A stretch of DNA of 64,000 nucleotides from Gammaproteobacteria bacterium UBA7376. Lineage in GTDB: Bacteria > Pseudomonadota > Gammaproteobacteria > Pseudomonadales > Azotimanducaceae. The stretch covers positions 1-64,000 of the forward strand of contig DKNY01000008.1 in assembly GCA_002470275.1 (NCBI GenBank), given 5' to 3'. Below, one piece after another: positions 29,876 through 40,789 of the stretch. The notes beneath the pieces are model-generated. The model saw only the letters and a list, made by a program, of their open reading frames with translations. It was not told the origin of the DNA and did not search any database. Each line of letters opens with the position of its first letter. Positions within the stretch are counted from its first letter, which is position 1. The translations under genes were made by a program, and so were the position numbers.

Positions 29876-31588
29876 TCATGCCCTCGCACGTTCTTCTCGA
29901 CGATAGACGTAAGTCTGCTGCGCCAGAGACAGAAGATTGTTGACTAACCAGTAGAGCACCAGCCCTGAGGGGAAGAACAGAAACAGTATCGTGAACATGA
30001 TGGGCATAAATTTCATGATCTTTGCCTGCATTGGATCTGCCGCCTGGGGGTTTAGGGCCTGCATGAGATAGGTGCTGCCGCCCATCAGCAGTGGCAGAAC
30101 AAAGTAGGGGTCCATGGCAGACAGGTCTTCTATCCAGAAGATGAAGGGTGCTTGCCTAAGCTCCACAGACTCGAGCAATACCCAATAGAGTGCCAGAAAG
30201 ATCGGCATGGGCAGCAGCATGGGCAGACAGCCCCCCAATGGGTTCGCACCTTCCTTCTTGTACAACGCCATCATTTCTTTGGTCAGCTTTTCTCTGTCAT
30301 TGGCATAGCGTTCCTGCAGGCGCTTCATGGCTGGCGCAACCCGGCGCAAATTTGCCATCGAGCGATACCCTTTATCCGACACCCAGTAGAGGGAAGCCTT
30401 AACCGTCAGCGTGAGCAAGATAATGGCCACGCCCCAGTTCCCCACCAAGTCATGGAAAAACGTAAGTGCCAAAAAGAGCGGAATAGCAATCCACCAAAGA
30501 ATGCCGTAATCCACGGTCAGGTTTAGATTCTCAGCTATTTCTCCCAATACGATTTGGTCCTTGGGTCCAGCGTAGAACCCCGCTCGCCAAGTACCGCTTT
30601 CCCCCGGCTGCACCGTGAGTGCCGAACCGGTCATGCCAAATAGATAGTGACCATCGTTACTACGTCGCGCGTAGTAGCGCGTGTTCTGTTCTTTGTCGGC
30701 GACCCAGGCAGAAAGAAAATAGTGTTGAAGAAAGGCAACCCATCCACCAGTGGTTGTTTCCTGATACGGCCCGTCATTTAGGTCACTGAAATCCACCTTA
30801 TGGTAGGGGTTGTCCTCTGACGTGAAGGCGGCACCGAGATACGGCTGTGGCGCCAGCGGAAACGCTTCATCTGCCGACGGCAGCGTTGCATCGCGTTTAA
30901 TTTGTGTAAACAGGCCTGCGGTAAATGCAGAGCTCGTCTGGTTCACAACCTGATAGCTCACCTCGATCAGGTTGGATCCGTTAGTGAAGGAAAAGACTTT
31001 GTTGACGCTAACGCCCTCAACCGTCGTCGACAGCACCAGCTCCGCCGTATCAGATTGATCATCCGAAAGAACCAAGGCTCTACTCGACGGACTATAAAGC
31101 GGCCTCTGTCCACTTGAATCTAGGCCGTTGGGGCCGATGAGTCCGGATTGTGCAATGTAGGTATGGTCTCTTGCCTGTTCCAACAACAAGTAAGGTACGT
31201 CAGGCGCATCCCGGGTAACGGGATATTGGGGAAGCTGAACGCGGACAATGTCTCCGCCCAGCACATCAATCCAAACCTTCAGGTGCGAAGACTCCACCGT
31301 TACTAATCGGTCTGAAGAAACAACTTGAGCGGGTTCCGCGACAGCGTCAGACGGCGTAAGCAACGTTTGATCGGGAATGTCTCCGTCCGCTCGGGTTCCG
31401 GCAAGTTCTGGTATGGCCGCAGCGCTCTCAATTGGTTTCGATGCCTCCATCGTTAATACGGGTGCATCGTCATAGGTGATTGGCACCCGAGCCTCTTCCA
31501 TATCCTCATTCCAGGCAAGGATTAACAGGTAGGCGGTTGCCGCAAGTAAAATGAGTAAAACGACTCTCTGAATCTCAGGAGGTAACAT
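29876..31588 (-). CDS. yidC: Membrane protein insertase YidC
   Basis: Inserts proteins into the inner membrane alone or with SecYEG; its clients include the AtpE and AtpB products in this window. The 570-residue protein has an N-terminal signal-anchor ([20 protein letters not shown]) and a large periplasmic beta-supersandwich domain. Five conserved membrane helices follow, with [22 protein letters not shown] order ([17 protein letters not shown]), [20 protein letters not shown] and a C-terminus rich in Arg. It overlaps the end of yidD by 14 nt. Confidence 0.97.
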   Translation of the reverse strand: MLPPEIQRVVLLILLAATAYLLILAWNEDMEEARVPITYDDAPVLTMEASKPIESAAAIPELAGTRADGDIPDQTLLTPSDAVAEPAQVVSSDRLVTVESSHLKVWIDVLGGDIVRVQLPQYPVTRDAPDVPYLLLEQARDHTYIAQSGLIGPNGLDSSGQRPLYSPSSRALVLSDDQSDTAELVLSTTVEGVSVNKVFSFTNGSNLIEVSYQVVNQTSSAFTAGLFTQIKRDATLPSADEAFPLAPQPYLGAAFTSEDNPYHKVDFSDLNDGPYQETTTGGWVAFLQHYFLSAWVADKEQNTRYYARRSNDGHYLFGMTGSALTVQPGESGTWRAGFYAGPKDQIVLGEIAENLNLTVDYGILWWIAIPLFLALTFFHDLVGNWGVAIILLTLTVKASLYWVSDKGYRSMANLRRVAPAMKRLQERYANDREKLTKEMMALYKKEGANPLGGCLPMLLPMPIFLALYWVLLESVELRQAPFIFWIEDLSAMDPYFVLPLLMGGSTYLMQALNPQAADPMQAKIMKFMPIMFTILFLFFPSGLVLYWLVNNLLSLAQQTYVYRREERARA

Positions 31589-31859
31589 TTGATTTTTCTC
31601 TTTCTTCGTTTTGGGACAGAGGCACTAGGTCTACCCCGCCAGGGTGCAATGGATGGCATCTGCTTAATCTGAGGAGACCAAGACGTAATCCGGTGACAAC
31701 GCCATGAATTCGCACGGCCTCAGACAGATAGGTTGAACAGGATGGATAGAAGCGGCATCTCGGACCCAGCAGGGGGCTAATGGCTTTTTGATAGACCCAA
31801 ATAAGCCGGAGAACGCACCGGGATAGGATATTTGGCCTTGGCGATGTTTCAGGTGTCAA
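31575..31859 (-). CDS. yidD: Membrane protein insertion efficiency factor YidD
   Basis: Small protein that assists membrane protein insertion near YidC. The 94 residues carry the family core [31 protein letters not shown] and [17 protein letters not shown]. The start is a TTG at 31859 with AGGGG about 7 nt upstream. It sits between rnpA (10 nt) and yidC (overlap of 14 nt) in the conserved order. Confidence 0.93.
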   Translation of the reverse strand: MTPETSPRPNILSRCVLRLIWVYQKAISPLLGPRCRFYPSCSTYLSEAVRIHGVVTGLRLGLLRLSRCHPLHPGGVDLVPLSQNEEREKSNVTS

Positions 31860-31869
31860 ACCACAACCC

Positions 31870-32238
31870 CTAGTGCTGGATGCTGTATTCGGAATTTTTC
31901 GCCAGGGATTCTAATTGATCTCGCAAATCTTTGCGTAGTTGACTGTCGTCAATAGGTCCTGAAACCTGCACCACAATGTCTATGCTTGGCAGCTTTTCTC
32001 TTTCGACACGAAAAGTCTCTCTAATAAGTCGTTTTAATCTGTTTCGTCGGTGTGCTTTAGGCGTGCCCCTCTTGGGCACCGCTAGGCCAAGACGCGCGGT
32101 ATCTTCTTTGTTCTTGAGGGCGTGTAGCCGGAGATTGCCGCTGCGCTTGCGGATCTGAGCGTTGGCGAACACCTGCGAGAACTGCGGCTGTGATAGCAGC
32201 CGGTAACGGGGGGGGAAGCTCTTACCTGAGGTGATCAC
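31870..32238 (-). CDS. rnpA: Ribonuclease P protein component
   Basis: Protein cofactor of RNase P, which processes tRNA 5' ends. The 122-residue protein has the RNR motif [14 protein letters not shown] at about residues 65-78 and [17 protein letters not shown] at the N-terminus. The GTG at 32238 directly abuts the rpmH stop with no gap and no clear ribosome binding site, suggesting translational coupling to rpmH. Confidence 0.94.
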   Translation of the reverse strand: MITSGKSFPPRYRLLSQPQFSQVFANAQIRKRSGNLRLHALKNKEDTARLGLAVPKRGTPKAHRRNRLKRLIRETFRVEREKLPSIDIVVQVSGPIDDSQLRKDLRDQLESLAKNSEYSIQH

Positions 32239-32373
32239 CTACACGGAGAGGCGTTTGCGGCCCTTGGCTCGTCGTGCGTTCAATACTTTGCGGCCAGCCT
32301 TAGTCGCCATCCTGGCTCTAAAACCATGAGTGCGCTTGCGTTTTAGATTGCTGGGCTGAAATGTTCTCTTCAT
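32239..32373 (-). CDS. rpmH: 50S ribosomal protein L34
   Basis: Small basic ribosomal protein of the large subunit. The minus strand from the ATG at 32373 gives 44 residues beginning [20 protein letters not shown], continuing [19 protein letters not shown] and ending KRLSV, the standard L34 sequence and length. It has its own strong promoter at 32461-32433 and is the first gene of the leftward block from the origin. Confidence 0.98.
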   Translation of the reverse strand: MKRTFQPSNLKRKRTHGFRARMATKAGRKVLNARRAKGRKRLSV

Positions 32374-32432
32374 CTTAGTCTCTGAGTTGATGCGCCACGC
32401 ACCGTGACCTAGGCCTACTTCGTGGGCGCGAG

Positions 32433-32461
32433 AGTTTATGAACAGGCCTCGGGCAAGTCAA
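32433..32461 (-). promoter_or_regulatory. Sigma70 promoter for rpmH-rnpA
   Basis: On the minus strand, TTGACT (32461-32456), 17 bases, TAAACT (32438-32433). Directly upstream lies a run of almost only A and T (32462-32503) that would serve as an UP element. A transcript start near 32426 leaves a leader of about 50 nt before rpmH. Confidence 0.7.
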
Positions 32462-32570
32462 ATCTATATTTATATATATTATTTTTTTGTTGGTTGTTAT
32501 TTAAGGGGCATTCTTCTGTGCGTAACTTGAGTAGCGTCCGTCTGAGGGGGATTTCGAACAGATAAAAGGG

Positions 32571-32579
32571 TGTGGAAAA
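32571..32579 (-). promoter_or_regulatory. Near-consensus DnaA box
   Basis: TGTGGAAAA, the reverse complement of TTTTCCACA, differs at one position from the consensus TTATCCACA. It lies 49 bp from the perfect box in the same origin region. Confidence 0.6.
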
Positions 32580-32627
32580 ACTATGGAAAGGGTGGCAATG
32601 GATGGTTGATGATTTTTGCTCCCGAAG

Positions 32628-32636
32628 TTATCCACA
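32628..32636 (+). promoter_or_regulatory. Perfect DnaA box
   Basis: TTATCCACA matches the DnaA box consensus at all nine positions. It is followed by CTTTTCACAGACA, which may hold a weaker site, and then by an A-rich tract. Confidence 0.85.
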
Positions 32637-32787
32637 GCTTTTCACAGACATTGCTCACAAGAAAAAAAAATAAGTCATGCTCGGATGAATTTTTTTCGTC
32701 TGCTAACTCTATGAATTTCTTTGATTAGATAAGTTATTTCAGATTTATGATGCGATGCCATAGCGCTGGTTGTTGGCTTAGGCATAG

Positions 32788-32879
32788 AATCTGAGTCCGC
32801 CCAAGCAAATAATTTAAGACCGCCTATGTCGAGAATCTAAGTCCGCCCGAGCATCGAACCAGAGTCCACCTATGCAGAG
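32788..32879 (+). repeat. Four 23-bp tandem repeats (iteron-like)
   Basis: Four units lie end to end with an exact 23-bp period: 32788-32810, 32811-32833, 32834-32856 and 32857-32879. Each starts AA, and shares the core (A/C)AGNCC(G/A)CC near positions 6-14. Units 1 and 3 resemble each other most (AATCTGAGTCCGCCC, AATCTAAGTCCGCCC), as do 2 and 4 (both with CCTATG), giving a 46-bp higher-order period. There are no spacers, so this is not a CRISPR array. The location between the DnaA boxes and dnaA suggests a protein-binding array; this is inference. Confidence 0.85.
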
Positions 32880-33143
32880 AGCCCCTCCGCAAGTTGAGTG
32901 GGTGTTGGACGAGTAATTGGTAGCAAGAAGGCACCCGCAGCATCGCCTTATCAGTCGATCATGAGTAGGTAGAGCGCGTGGCGAATGCAGGAACAAAGGT
33001 TGTCGAGCTAGGCGGGAATGACGCGCCGGTAGTTGTTGGGTTTCGGTGTGAGCGCCTGGGAATCAAAAAGGTGGGGAGTCTAAATCGAATAGTGAGCCAG
33101 GCCGTCGGCCGGTGATCGGGGGATGATTTGAGGGAAAGAATAA

Positions 33144-34460
33144 GTGGATGAGTCGATCTGGCAAAAGTGTTTGGTTGAGCTGGAACAAGAGCTCGATAGT
33201 AGGCAGTTCGAAACGTATATCAGACCATTACAGGCGAGATTTGCCGATGGACAGGTCAGCATTCTCGCTCCGAACATTTACGTTGAACAGACGGTAAGAA
33301 CGAGCTACCTAGAAAAGATAAGCGAGTTTTTGGCCAGTGTAGCAAACGGTTCAGAGGTGCAGCTGTCCGTAGGCGGGAGGAAGGAGCCTCAGCCCATGCG
33401 GGTCGAGCGGTCTACCGAACGTGGTACAAGCCCAAAAATCGCACACAACCTAAACCAGGACTTCACCTTTGAGACTTTCGTCGAGGGTAAGTCTAACGAA
33501 ATAGCTAAGGCGGCAGCGAGACAGGTGGCCGTCAATTCTGGTCGGTCTTACAATCCGCTGCTTATGTATGGCGGCGTAGGGCTTGGGAAGACTCACCTAA
33601 TGCAGGCAGTGGGTAATGAAATTATCCGCCATAAACCCGAAGCGAATGTCTTGTACCTCCACTCACAGCGGTTTGTTCAAGATATGGTGAAGGCTCTGCA
33701 GACGGGGACCATGCACGACTTCGTTCAGTACTATCGTTCTGTGGATGCGCTGTTGATCGATGACATTCAGTTCTTTGCGAAGAAGCTGAGGTCCCAGGAA
33801 GAGTTTTTTCATCTCTTCAATGCGCTGTTGGAGCGCGGGCAACAAATGATCTTGACCAGCGATAAGTATCCCCGCGAGATCGATGGCCTAGAGGATCGGC
33901 TCAAGTCACGCTTCGTTTGGGGTTTAACCGTAGAAGTAGAGGCTCCCGAGCTCGAAACGCGCGTCGCGATTCTGATGAAGAAGGCGGAAGCCGAGCAAAT
34001 ATCGCTGGACCAGGAAGTGGCCTTCTTTATCGCTGAGCGTATTCGCTCCAACGTCAGGGAGCTCGAGGGCGCCCTAAGACGTGTGATTGCAAACGCGCGG
34101 TTTACGGGTATGCGGATCAGCGTAGATCAAGTTAAGAGGGCATTGCGGGACCTATTTGCCATTCAGGACCGACACATCTCTATCGATAACATTCAGAAGA
34201 CCACGGCCGAATACTTTAATATTAAGATGAGCGACCTGCTGTCTAAGCGCCGAAGCCGTACAATTGCCCGACCAAGGCAGGTTGCCATGGCGCTCGCTAA
34301 GGACCTAACAAATCATTCTCTCCCGGAAATAGGGGATGCTTTTGGTGGACGCGATCACACCACGGTCCTGCATGCCTGTCGTAAGGTTGCAGAGCTGAGA
34401 GCGACGACGCAGGATATTGCCGAGGATTATAAGAATCTGACTCGGCTGTTGTCTGGCTAG
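33144..34460 (+). CDS. dnaA: Chromosomal replication initiator DnaA
   Basis: Initiator ATPase that binds DnaA boxes and opens the origin. The 438-residue protein has the N-terminal domain ([20 protein letters not shown]), Walker [10 protein letters not shown] at about residues 142-150 and Walker [10 protein letters not shown] near 202. The DNA-binding signature [15 protein letters not shown] is near residue 400. The linker is short, making it about 30 residues shorter than E. coli DnaA. The start is GTG with AGGGA about 8 nt upstream. Confidence 0.98.
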   Translation: MDESIWQKCLVELEQELDSRQFETYIRPLQARFADGQVSILAPNIYVEQTVRTSYLEKISEFLASVANGSEVQLSVGGRKEPQPMRVERSTERGTSPKIAHNLNQDFTFETFVEGKSNEIAKAAARQVAVNSGRSYNPLLMYGGVGLGKTHLMQAVGNEIIRHKPEANVLYLHSQRFVQDMVKALQTGTMHDFVQYYRSVDALLIDDIQFFAKKLRSQEEFFHLFNALLERGQQMILTSDKYPREIDGLEDRLKSRFVWGLTVEVEAPELETRVAILMKKAEAEQISLDQEVAFFIAERIRSNVRELEGALRRVIANARFTGMRISVDQVKRALRDLFAIQDRHISIDNIQKTTAEYFNIKMSDLLSKRRSRTIARPRQVAMALAKDLTNHSLPEIGDAFGGRDHTTVLHACRKVAELRATTQDIAEDYKNLTRLLSG

Positions 34461-34503
34461 AGGCAGGTCTTGCCTTGTTCTTTTTAAAGCAGGAAGTACG
34501 GTC

Positions 34504-35610
34504 ATGAAATTCACAATTAAAAGAGAAACGCTGCTCCGTCCCCTCCAGCTGGTGACCGGCGTTGTTGAGAGACGACAGACGCTACCCGTTCTGGCGAACC
34601 TTTTGATCCGAGCCGATGTCGACGGCATATCGCTTACTGGAACGGACCTTGAAGTCGAAATGGTCGCCCGCTGCGCCACAGAAGTGGAGCAGCCCGGTGA
34701 AATTACTATGCCAGCGAGGAAGATGGCTGATATTTGGCGAGCGCTGCCCGATGGCAGCGAGGTCTCCGTTTCTGTAGAAGGCGATAAGGCGGTCATTCGT
34801 TCCGGCCGTAGCCGATTCACTTTAGCGACGCTGCCCGCGATGGATTTTCCTAAGGTTGAAGGCGGTGAGGCAGATACCTCGGCAACCTTAGATCAGGGCG
34901 AGATGCGGAGCATGATTGACAAGGTTGCTTTCGCGATGGCCCAACAGGATGTGCGAATCTTCCTGAACGGGATGCTGTTAGAGATCGGTGGCGAGTACAT
35001 TCGAGCTGTGGCGACGGATGGGCACAGAATGGCCATGTGCACTCGACGATGTGAATCAGAAGTGGCTCAAGGGTCCGTAAAGCAGGCCATTGTGCCCCGG
35101 AAGGCCGTTCTGGAACTAGGCCGGCTGCTGGATGAAGAAAAACAAGACCTCACGCTAATGCTGGGCAACAACCACCTTCGGGTGACGCGCGGGCCCTTCA
35201 CGTTAACAACGAAGCTGGTGGACGGACAGTTCCCGGACTATGACAAGGTCGTCCCGAAGGATACTGGCCGGGTGTTATCCGGTGATCGAGATGCCTTGAA
35301 GCAGGGTTTTCAGCGGGCGTCCATTTTGTCTAATGAAAAGTATCGAGGCGTGCGCCTAGTGATATCGCCCGAGCAACTGGTGATTCAAGCCAACAACCCT
35401 GAACAGGAGGAGGCCGAAGAGACCGTGGCCGTTGCGTTTAACGATGAACAGCTAGAGATTGGCTTCAACGTGAGCTATCTACTGGATGTGCTGAACGTGC
35501 TGGATAGCGACGGGGTGCGATTTAGCGTGTCGGACGCCAACAGCTCCGCATTGCTGGAATCCCCCGATGATGACGACGCTTTATATGTCGTGATGCCCAT
35601 GAGGCTTTAG
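34504..35610 (+). CDS. dnaN: DNA polymerase III beta sliding clamp
   Basis: Ring-shaped processivity clamp. The 368 residues form three repeated clamp domains: MKFTIKRETLLRPLQLVTGV at the start, GEYIRAVATDGHRMAMC in the middle, and DDALYVVMPMRL at the end, which is the conserved C-terminal MPMRL. It follows dnaA after 43 nt and precedes recF. Confidence 0.98.
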   Translation: MKFTIKRETLLRPLQLVTGVVERRQTLPVLANLLIRADVDGISLTGTDLEVEMVARCATEVEQPGEITMPARKMADIWRALPDGSEVSVSVEGDKAVIRSGRSRFTLATLPAMDFPKVEGGEADTSATLDQGEMRSMIDKVAFAMAQQDVRIFLNGMLLEIGGEYIRAVATDGHRMAMCTRRCESEVAQGSVKQAIVPRKAVLELGRLLDEEKQDLTLMLGNNHLRVTRGPFTLTTKLVDGQFPDYDKVVPKDTGRVLSGDRDALKQGFQRASILSNEKYRGVRLVISPEQLVIQANNPEQEEAEETVAVAFNDEQLEIGFNVSYLLDVLNVLDSDGVRFSVSDANSSALLESPDDDDALYVVMPMRL

Positions 35611-35642
35611 TTCGCAGGGTAAAATAGTACGCAGGGTATAAA

Positions 35643-36737
35643 GTGGCGCTCGTTGGGCTCGAGGTTCGCAATTTTCGCAATATAAGGGGCCTCAAGGTCG
35701 AGCTCTCTCCGGGCATCAACCTTATTACCGGCGCAAATGGGGCTGGTAAGACTGCCCTGCTTGAGGCGGTGTACCTTTCCGCGCGGGGCAAGTCGTTTAG
35801 AGCCACCCGCGCTAAATACCTGGTTCGAGACGGCGCCGATGAGCTGATTGTGCGATCGAGAATCACGTCCCCTGAAGGGTCTGAGCGTACGCTGGCGATC
35901 TCAAAGGCGCTAAACGCAAAATCCATCGCAAAACTAAATGGCGAGGCCGCTAGGTCTTTGTCGGATCTTGCTAAGGCGCTGCCACTGCAGGTTCTGCTGC
36001 CCGGGATCTCCGATTTAGTGCTAGACGGGCCCGGTATCCGCAGGGAATTCCTAGATTGGGGGTTGTTCCACGTGGAACAAAAGTACCTGGATGCTTCAAG
36101 AAAGTATCGCAGGACCCTGATGCAAAGAAATGCGTGGTTCCGCAGCGCGCCTAGCGCGCGATTCGATACGGACCCCTGGGTGTCTCAATTGATCCAAGAG
36201 GGTGAGCGCATCAACGCCATGCGAGAATCCTTTACTTCGGAGCTTAACGCTGCAACACCAGCGCTACTGGCACAGCTGGGTTGCAGCCTAGATTTGGGCA
36301 TTGGGTATGCTTATCCGGGCAAAGCCCTGGGGGTCGAGGGCTACGCCAAGCAGTTCGAGCAAAATTTCGAGGCCGATCAATCCCGGCGGCTTACCCACAT
36401 CGGCCCTCACCGAGGGGAGATGTCTTTGTTAGTGAGCGGTCGGCCAGCAAGACAGGTGGTGTCCCGGGGCCAGGCTAAACTGCTGGCCTCATCGCTGGTA
36501 TTGGCCTATGCCGGAATTCTCTCTGATCGCGCTGGCGTAGCGCCGACGCTGCTGCTAGATGATTTTGGCGCAGAGCTGGATCAGGCCCATCGAATGGCCT
36601 TTTTGTTGCTTCTCAGGAAAATAGGGTGTCAGGTGATCGCCACCTCCGCTGATTCTGCGGCGACCCTGGTAGGGGATGAAATGGCGTCCTCTTTAGCCGT
36701 GTTCCACGTGGAACAAGGTGAATTGATTCACCAATGA
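35643..36737 (+). CDS. recF: Recombination mediator RecF
   Basis: SMC-like ATPase that loads RecA at gaps. The 364-residue protein has Walker A TGANGAGKT at about residues 30-38, the ABC signature region VVSRGQAKLLASSL and Walker B LLLDDFGAELD near residue 302. The start is GTG at 35643. The gene carries two parS sites, at residues near 141-146 and at the C-terminus, where both encode the peptide FHVEQ. The short spacer from dnaN contains CGCAGGGTA twice with a 17-bp period. Confidence 0.96.
   Translation: MALVGLEVRNFRNIRGLKVELSPGINLITGANGAGKTALLEAVYLSARGKSFRATRAKYLVRDGADELIVRSRITSPEGSERTLAISKALNAKSIAKLNGEAARSLSDLAKALPLQVLLPGISDLVLDGPGIRREFLDWGLFHVEQKYLDASRKYRRTLMQRNAWFRSAPSARFDTDPWVSQLIQEGERINAMRESFTSELNAATPALLAQLGCSLDLGIGYAYPGKALGVEGYAKQFEQNFEADQSRRLTHIGPHRGEMSLLVSGRPARQVVSRGQAKLLASSLVLAYAGILSDRAGVAPTLLLDDFGAELDQAHRMAFLLLLRKIGCQVIATSADSAATLVGDEMASSLAVFHVEQGELIHQ
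36064..36079. promoter_or_regulatory. parS: parS centromere site 1
   Basis: TGTTCCACGTGGAACA is a perfect 16-bp palindrome inside recF, extended by one matching base on each side. It matches the ParB-binding parS consensus of Pseudomonas-type chromosomes. A cognate parB is in the window. Confidence 0.95.
36700..36715. promoter_or_regulatory. parS: parS centromere site 2
   Basis: A second identical TGTTCCACGTGGAACA palindrome, 636 bp from the first, in the last codons of recF. Both sites lie within about 4.2 kb of the DnaA boxes. Confidence 0.95.
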
Positions 36738-36794
36738 ATGCAACGAAGATGATAAGCTGTTCCGCTTTGACAGGCCTATCGCCTGGGTAGTTAA

Positions 36795-39215
<2,421 letters not shown>

Positions 39216-39255
39216 CCAACGGTTTCGCCCCTCTGCTTCGCCAGATGGTGTATGA

Positions 39256-39843
39256 GTGACCGGAGATGCCAAGCGTCGCTGTAGCTGGGTTTCTGGGGAT
39301 GCGCTCTATGAGCACTATCACGATACCGAGTGGGGCGTGCCCGAGACGGATCCCTCGGCGCTCTTCCGACTGCTCATGCTTGAGGGTATGCAGGCTGGCC
39401 TGTCATGGCTCACCATTTTGCGGAAGCGGTCCAGAATGGACGAGCAGTTCCAAGGCTTTTCAATGACTCGCCTGGCCCGTGCCAGCAACCGCGATATCGA
39501 CCATTGGCTCACCGATACCGGCCTTATCCGTCATCGCGGCAAACTGACCGCGCTGATCACCAATGCCCAGGCTGCATTGGCACACCCGAACTTTGGCAAA
39601 TGGGTCTGGTCCTTTGCGCCTTCGCATCAGATCCACACCCAGGCGCCCAGCTTCACCGAAGAATCGACGGCCATGTCAAAGGCATTGAAAAGCGCCGGAT
39701 TTCGCTTTGTTGGCCCTACGATCTGCTATGCCTTCATGCAAAGTGCGGGCATGGTGAATGACCACGCTCGAACCTGCTTTCGCCATGGCGAGTGCCAGAG
39801 GCTTGTGGATCAGGCCCTCGCCCGTCGCGGGGTTAACGCATGA
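39256..39843 (+). CDS. tag: 3-methyladenine DNA glycosylase I
   Basis: Removes 3-methyladenine from alkylated DNA. The 195-residue product has the family sequence CSWVSGDALYEHYHDTEWGV, GLIRHRGKLTALITNA and KFVG-like RFVGPTICYAFMQSAGMVND. The zinc ligands are retained (Cys in RRCSW, His in YHDTEW, His and Cys in NDHARTC). The GTG at 39256 gives the best length; an ATG four bases earlier is out of frame. Confidence 0.94.
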   Translation: MTGDAKRRCSWVSGDALYEHYHDTEWGVPETDPSALFRLLMLEGMQAGLSWLTILRKRSRMDEQFQGFSMTRLARASNRDIDHWLTDTGLIRHRGKLTALITNAQAALAHPNFGKWVWSFAPSHQIHTQAPSFTEESTAMSKALKSAGFRFVGPTICYAFMQSAGMVNDHARTCFRHGECQRLVDQALARRGVNA

Positions 39844-39892
39844 GCACACTAGGTTGCAGAGGCCGATCAAGAGGTCGTGGAGCTGCCGACGC

Positions 39893-40789
39893 ATGTTAGC
39901 GAAGGTGGTGGCCGGCCTTTTTTGGGTACTGTCCAAAGTACCGCCTCGGTGTGCAATTGCCTGCTGCAGGGGCCTCTCTAAAGCGCTAACGTCCTTTGAT
40001 AACGATGTGCACCGAGTAACGACTCTGAATATTGGCCATGCCTTCCCAGATTTGGATGCTCAACAGCAGGCGGCTTTGGTCAGAGACAGCCTCACCCATC
40101 TCGGGCTGCTGATTTTTGAGATGGGCTATCTACGCTACCGAAGCCTAGATCTGCTCCGACGGCAGATTCACGACGTTGAGGGCGAGCACTTGCTTCAGGA
40201 GGCAGCGGCTAGTGGCGAAGGCGTGATCTTGCTCATGCCTCACCTTGGATGTTGGGAATTTATGAGCCTGTACCTTGGCAGGGACTATGCAATCAACGCC
40301 CTTTACGACCCGCCTCATCAGGCGGCCCTGGAACCCACAATTCTGCGCGCGCGCCAGCGACAGGGCGCCCGCCTCTATCCGGCCGGGCCAGCGGGCTTAC
40401 GCCACCTGGTTAAAGGCCTGCGTCAAGGCGAGCTGTTGGCGATCTTGCCGGATCAACTGCCCGGAAGTCAGGCTAGCGGCGTGATCGCTCCTTTTTTTGA
40501 CCAGCCTGCGCTGACCATGCTGCTCATCCAGCGGCTGAGCCAGATCGGCCGCCCTCGAATCCTTTACGGCGCCGCAAAGCGGCAGCTGGGGCCGGAGGGT
40601 ATTCGCTATACCATTCAGATTCGGGCAGCAGATGCCGACCTCTATAGCGAGGATGCACTCGTTCACGCTCAGTCCCTAAACGCCGGGATAGAAGCGATGG
40701 TGCGGGCATATCCCGAGCAATATCAGTGGTCCTATAAACGTTTTAGGCGGTTAGGCTCGGCCTATGAAGACCTTTATCGGCGCCAATAA
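39893..40789 (+). CDS. Lipid A biosynthesis acyltransferase (LpxL/HtrB family)
   Basis: Transfers a secondary acyl chain to lipid A at the inner membrane. The chosen ATG at 39893 (MLAKVVAGLFWVLSKVPPR) has GGAG 9 nt upstream and gives 298 residues; the frame is open further upstream but overlaps tag. The HX4E catalytic motif is HLGCWE at about residues 116-121, and further family blocks include LLAILPDQLPG and QYQWSYKRFR. It could act as LpxL or LpxM; the sequence alone does not decide. It ends 16 nt inside the convergent trkH. Confidence 0.9.
   Translation: MLAKVVAGLFWVLSKVPPRCAIACCRGLSKALTSFDNDVHRVTTLNIGHAFPDLDAQQQAALVRDSLTHLGLLIFEMGYLRYRSLDLLRRQIHDVEGEHLLQEAAASGEGVILLMPHLGCWEFMSLYLGRDYAINALYDPPHQAALEPTILRARQRQGARLYPAGPAGLRHLVKGLRQGELLAILPDQLPGSQASGVIAPFFDQPALTMLLIQRLSQIGRPRILYGAAKRQLGPEGIRYTIQIRAADADLYSEDALVHAQSLNAGIEAMVRAYPEQYQWSYKRFRRLGSAYEDLYRRQ

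Larger units (their letters stand above)
32374..33143. other. oriC: Chromosomal replication origin region (oriC)
   Basis: The 770-bp gene-free interval between rpmH and dnaA is where Pseudomonas-type origins lie. It contains an AT-rich tract at about 32460-32506, the DnaA-box-like TGTGGAAAA at 32571-32579, a perfect DnaA box at 32628-32636 and a second AT-rich tract at about 32665-32755 that could unwind. Four 23-bp repeats follow at 32788-32879. From 32880 to dnaA I see only an 11-bp palindrome (GGCCGTCGGCC, 33100-33110) and no recognisable promoter. Few DnaA boxes are visible compared with E. coli. Confidence 0.85.

Noticed and set aside
32639..32659. Further DnaA boxes (CTTTTCACA, TTGCTCACA)
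   Set aside because: Each has three or more mismatches to TTATCCACA; too weak to call.
32788..32879. Possible CRISPR array
   Set aside because: The repeats are contiguous with no unique spacers, and no cas gene is in the window.
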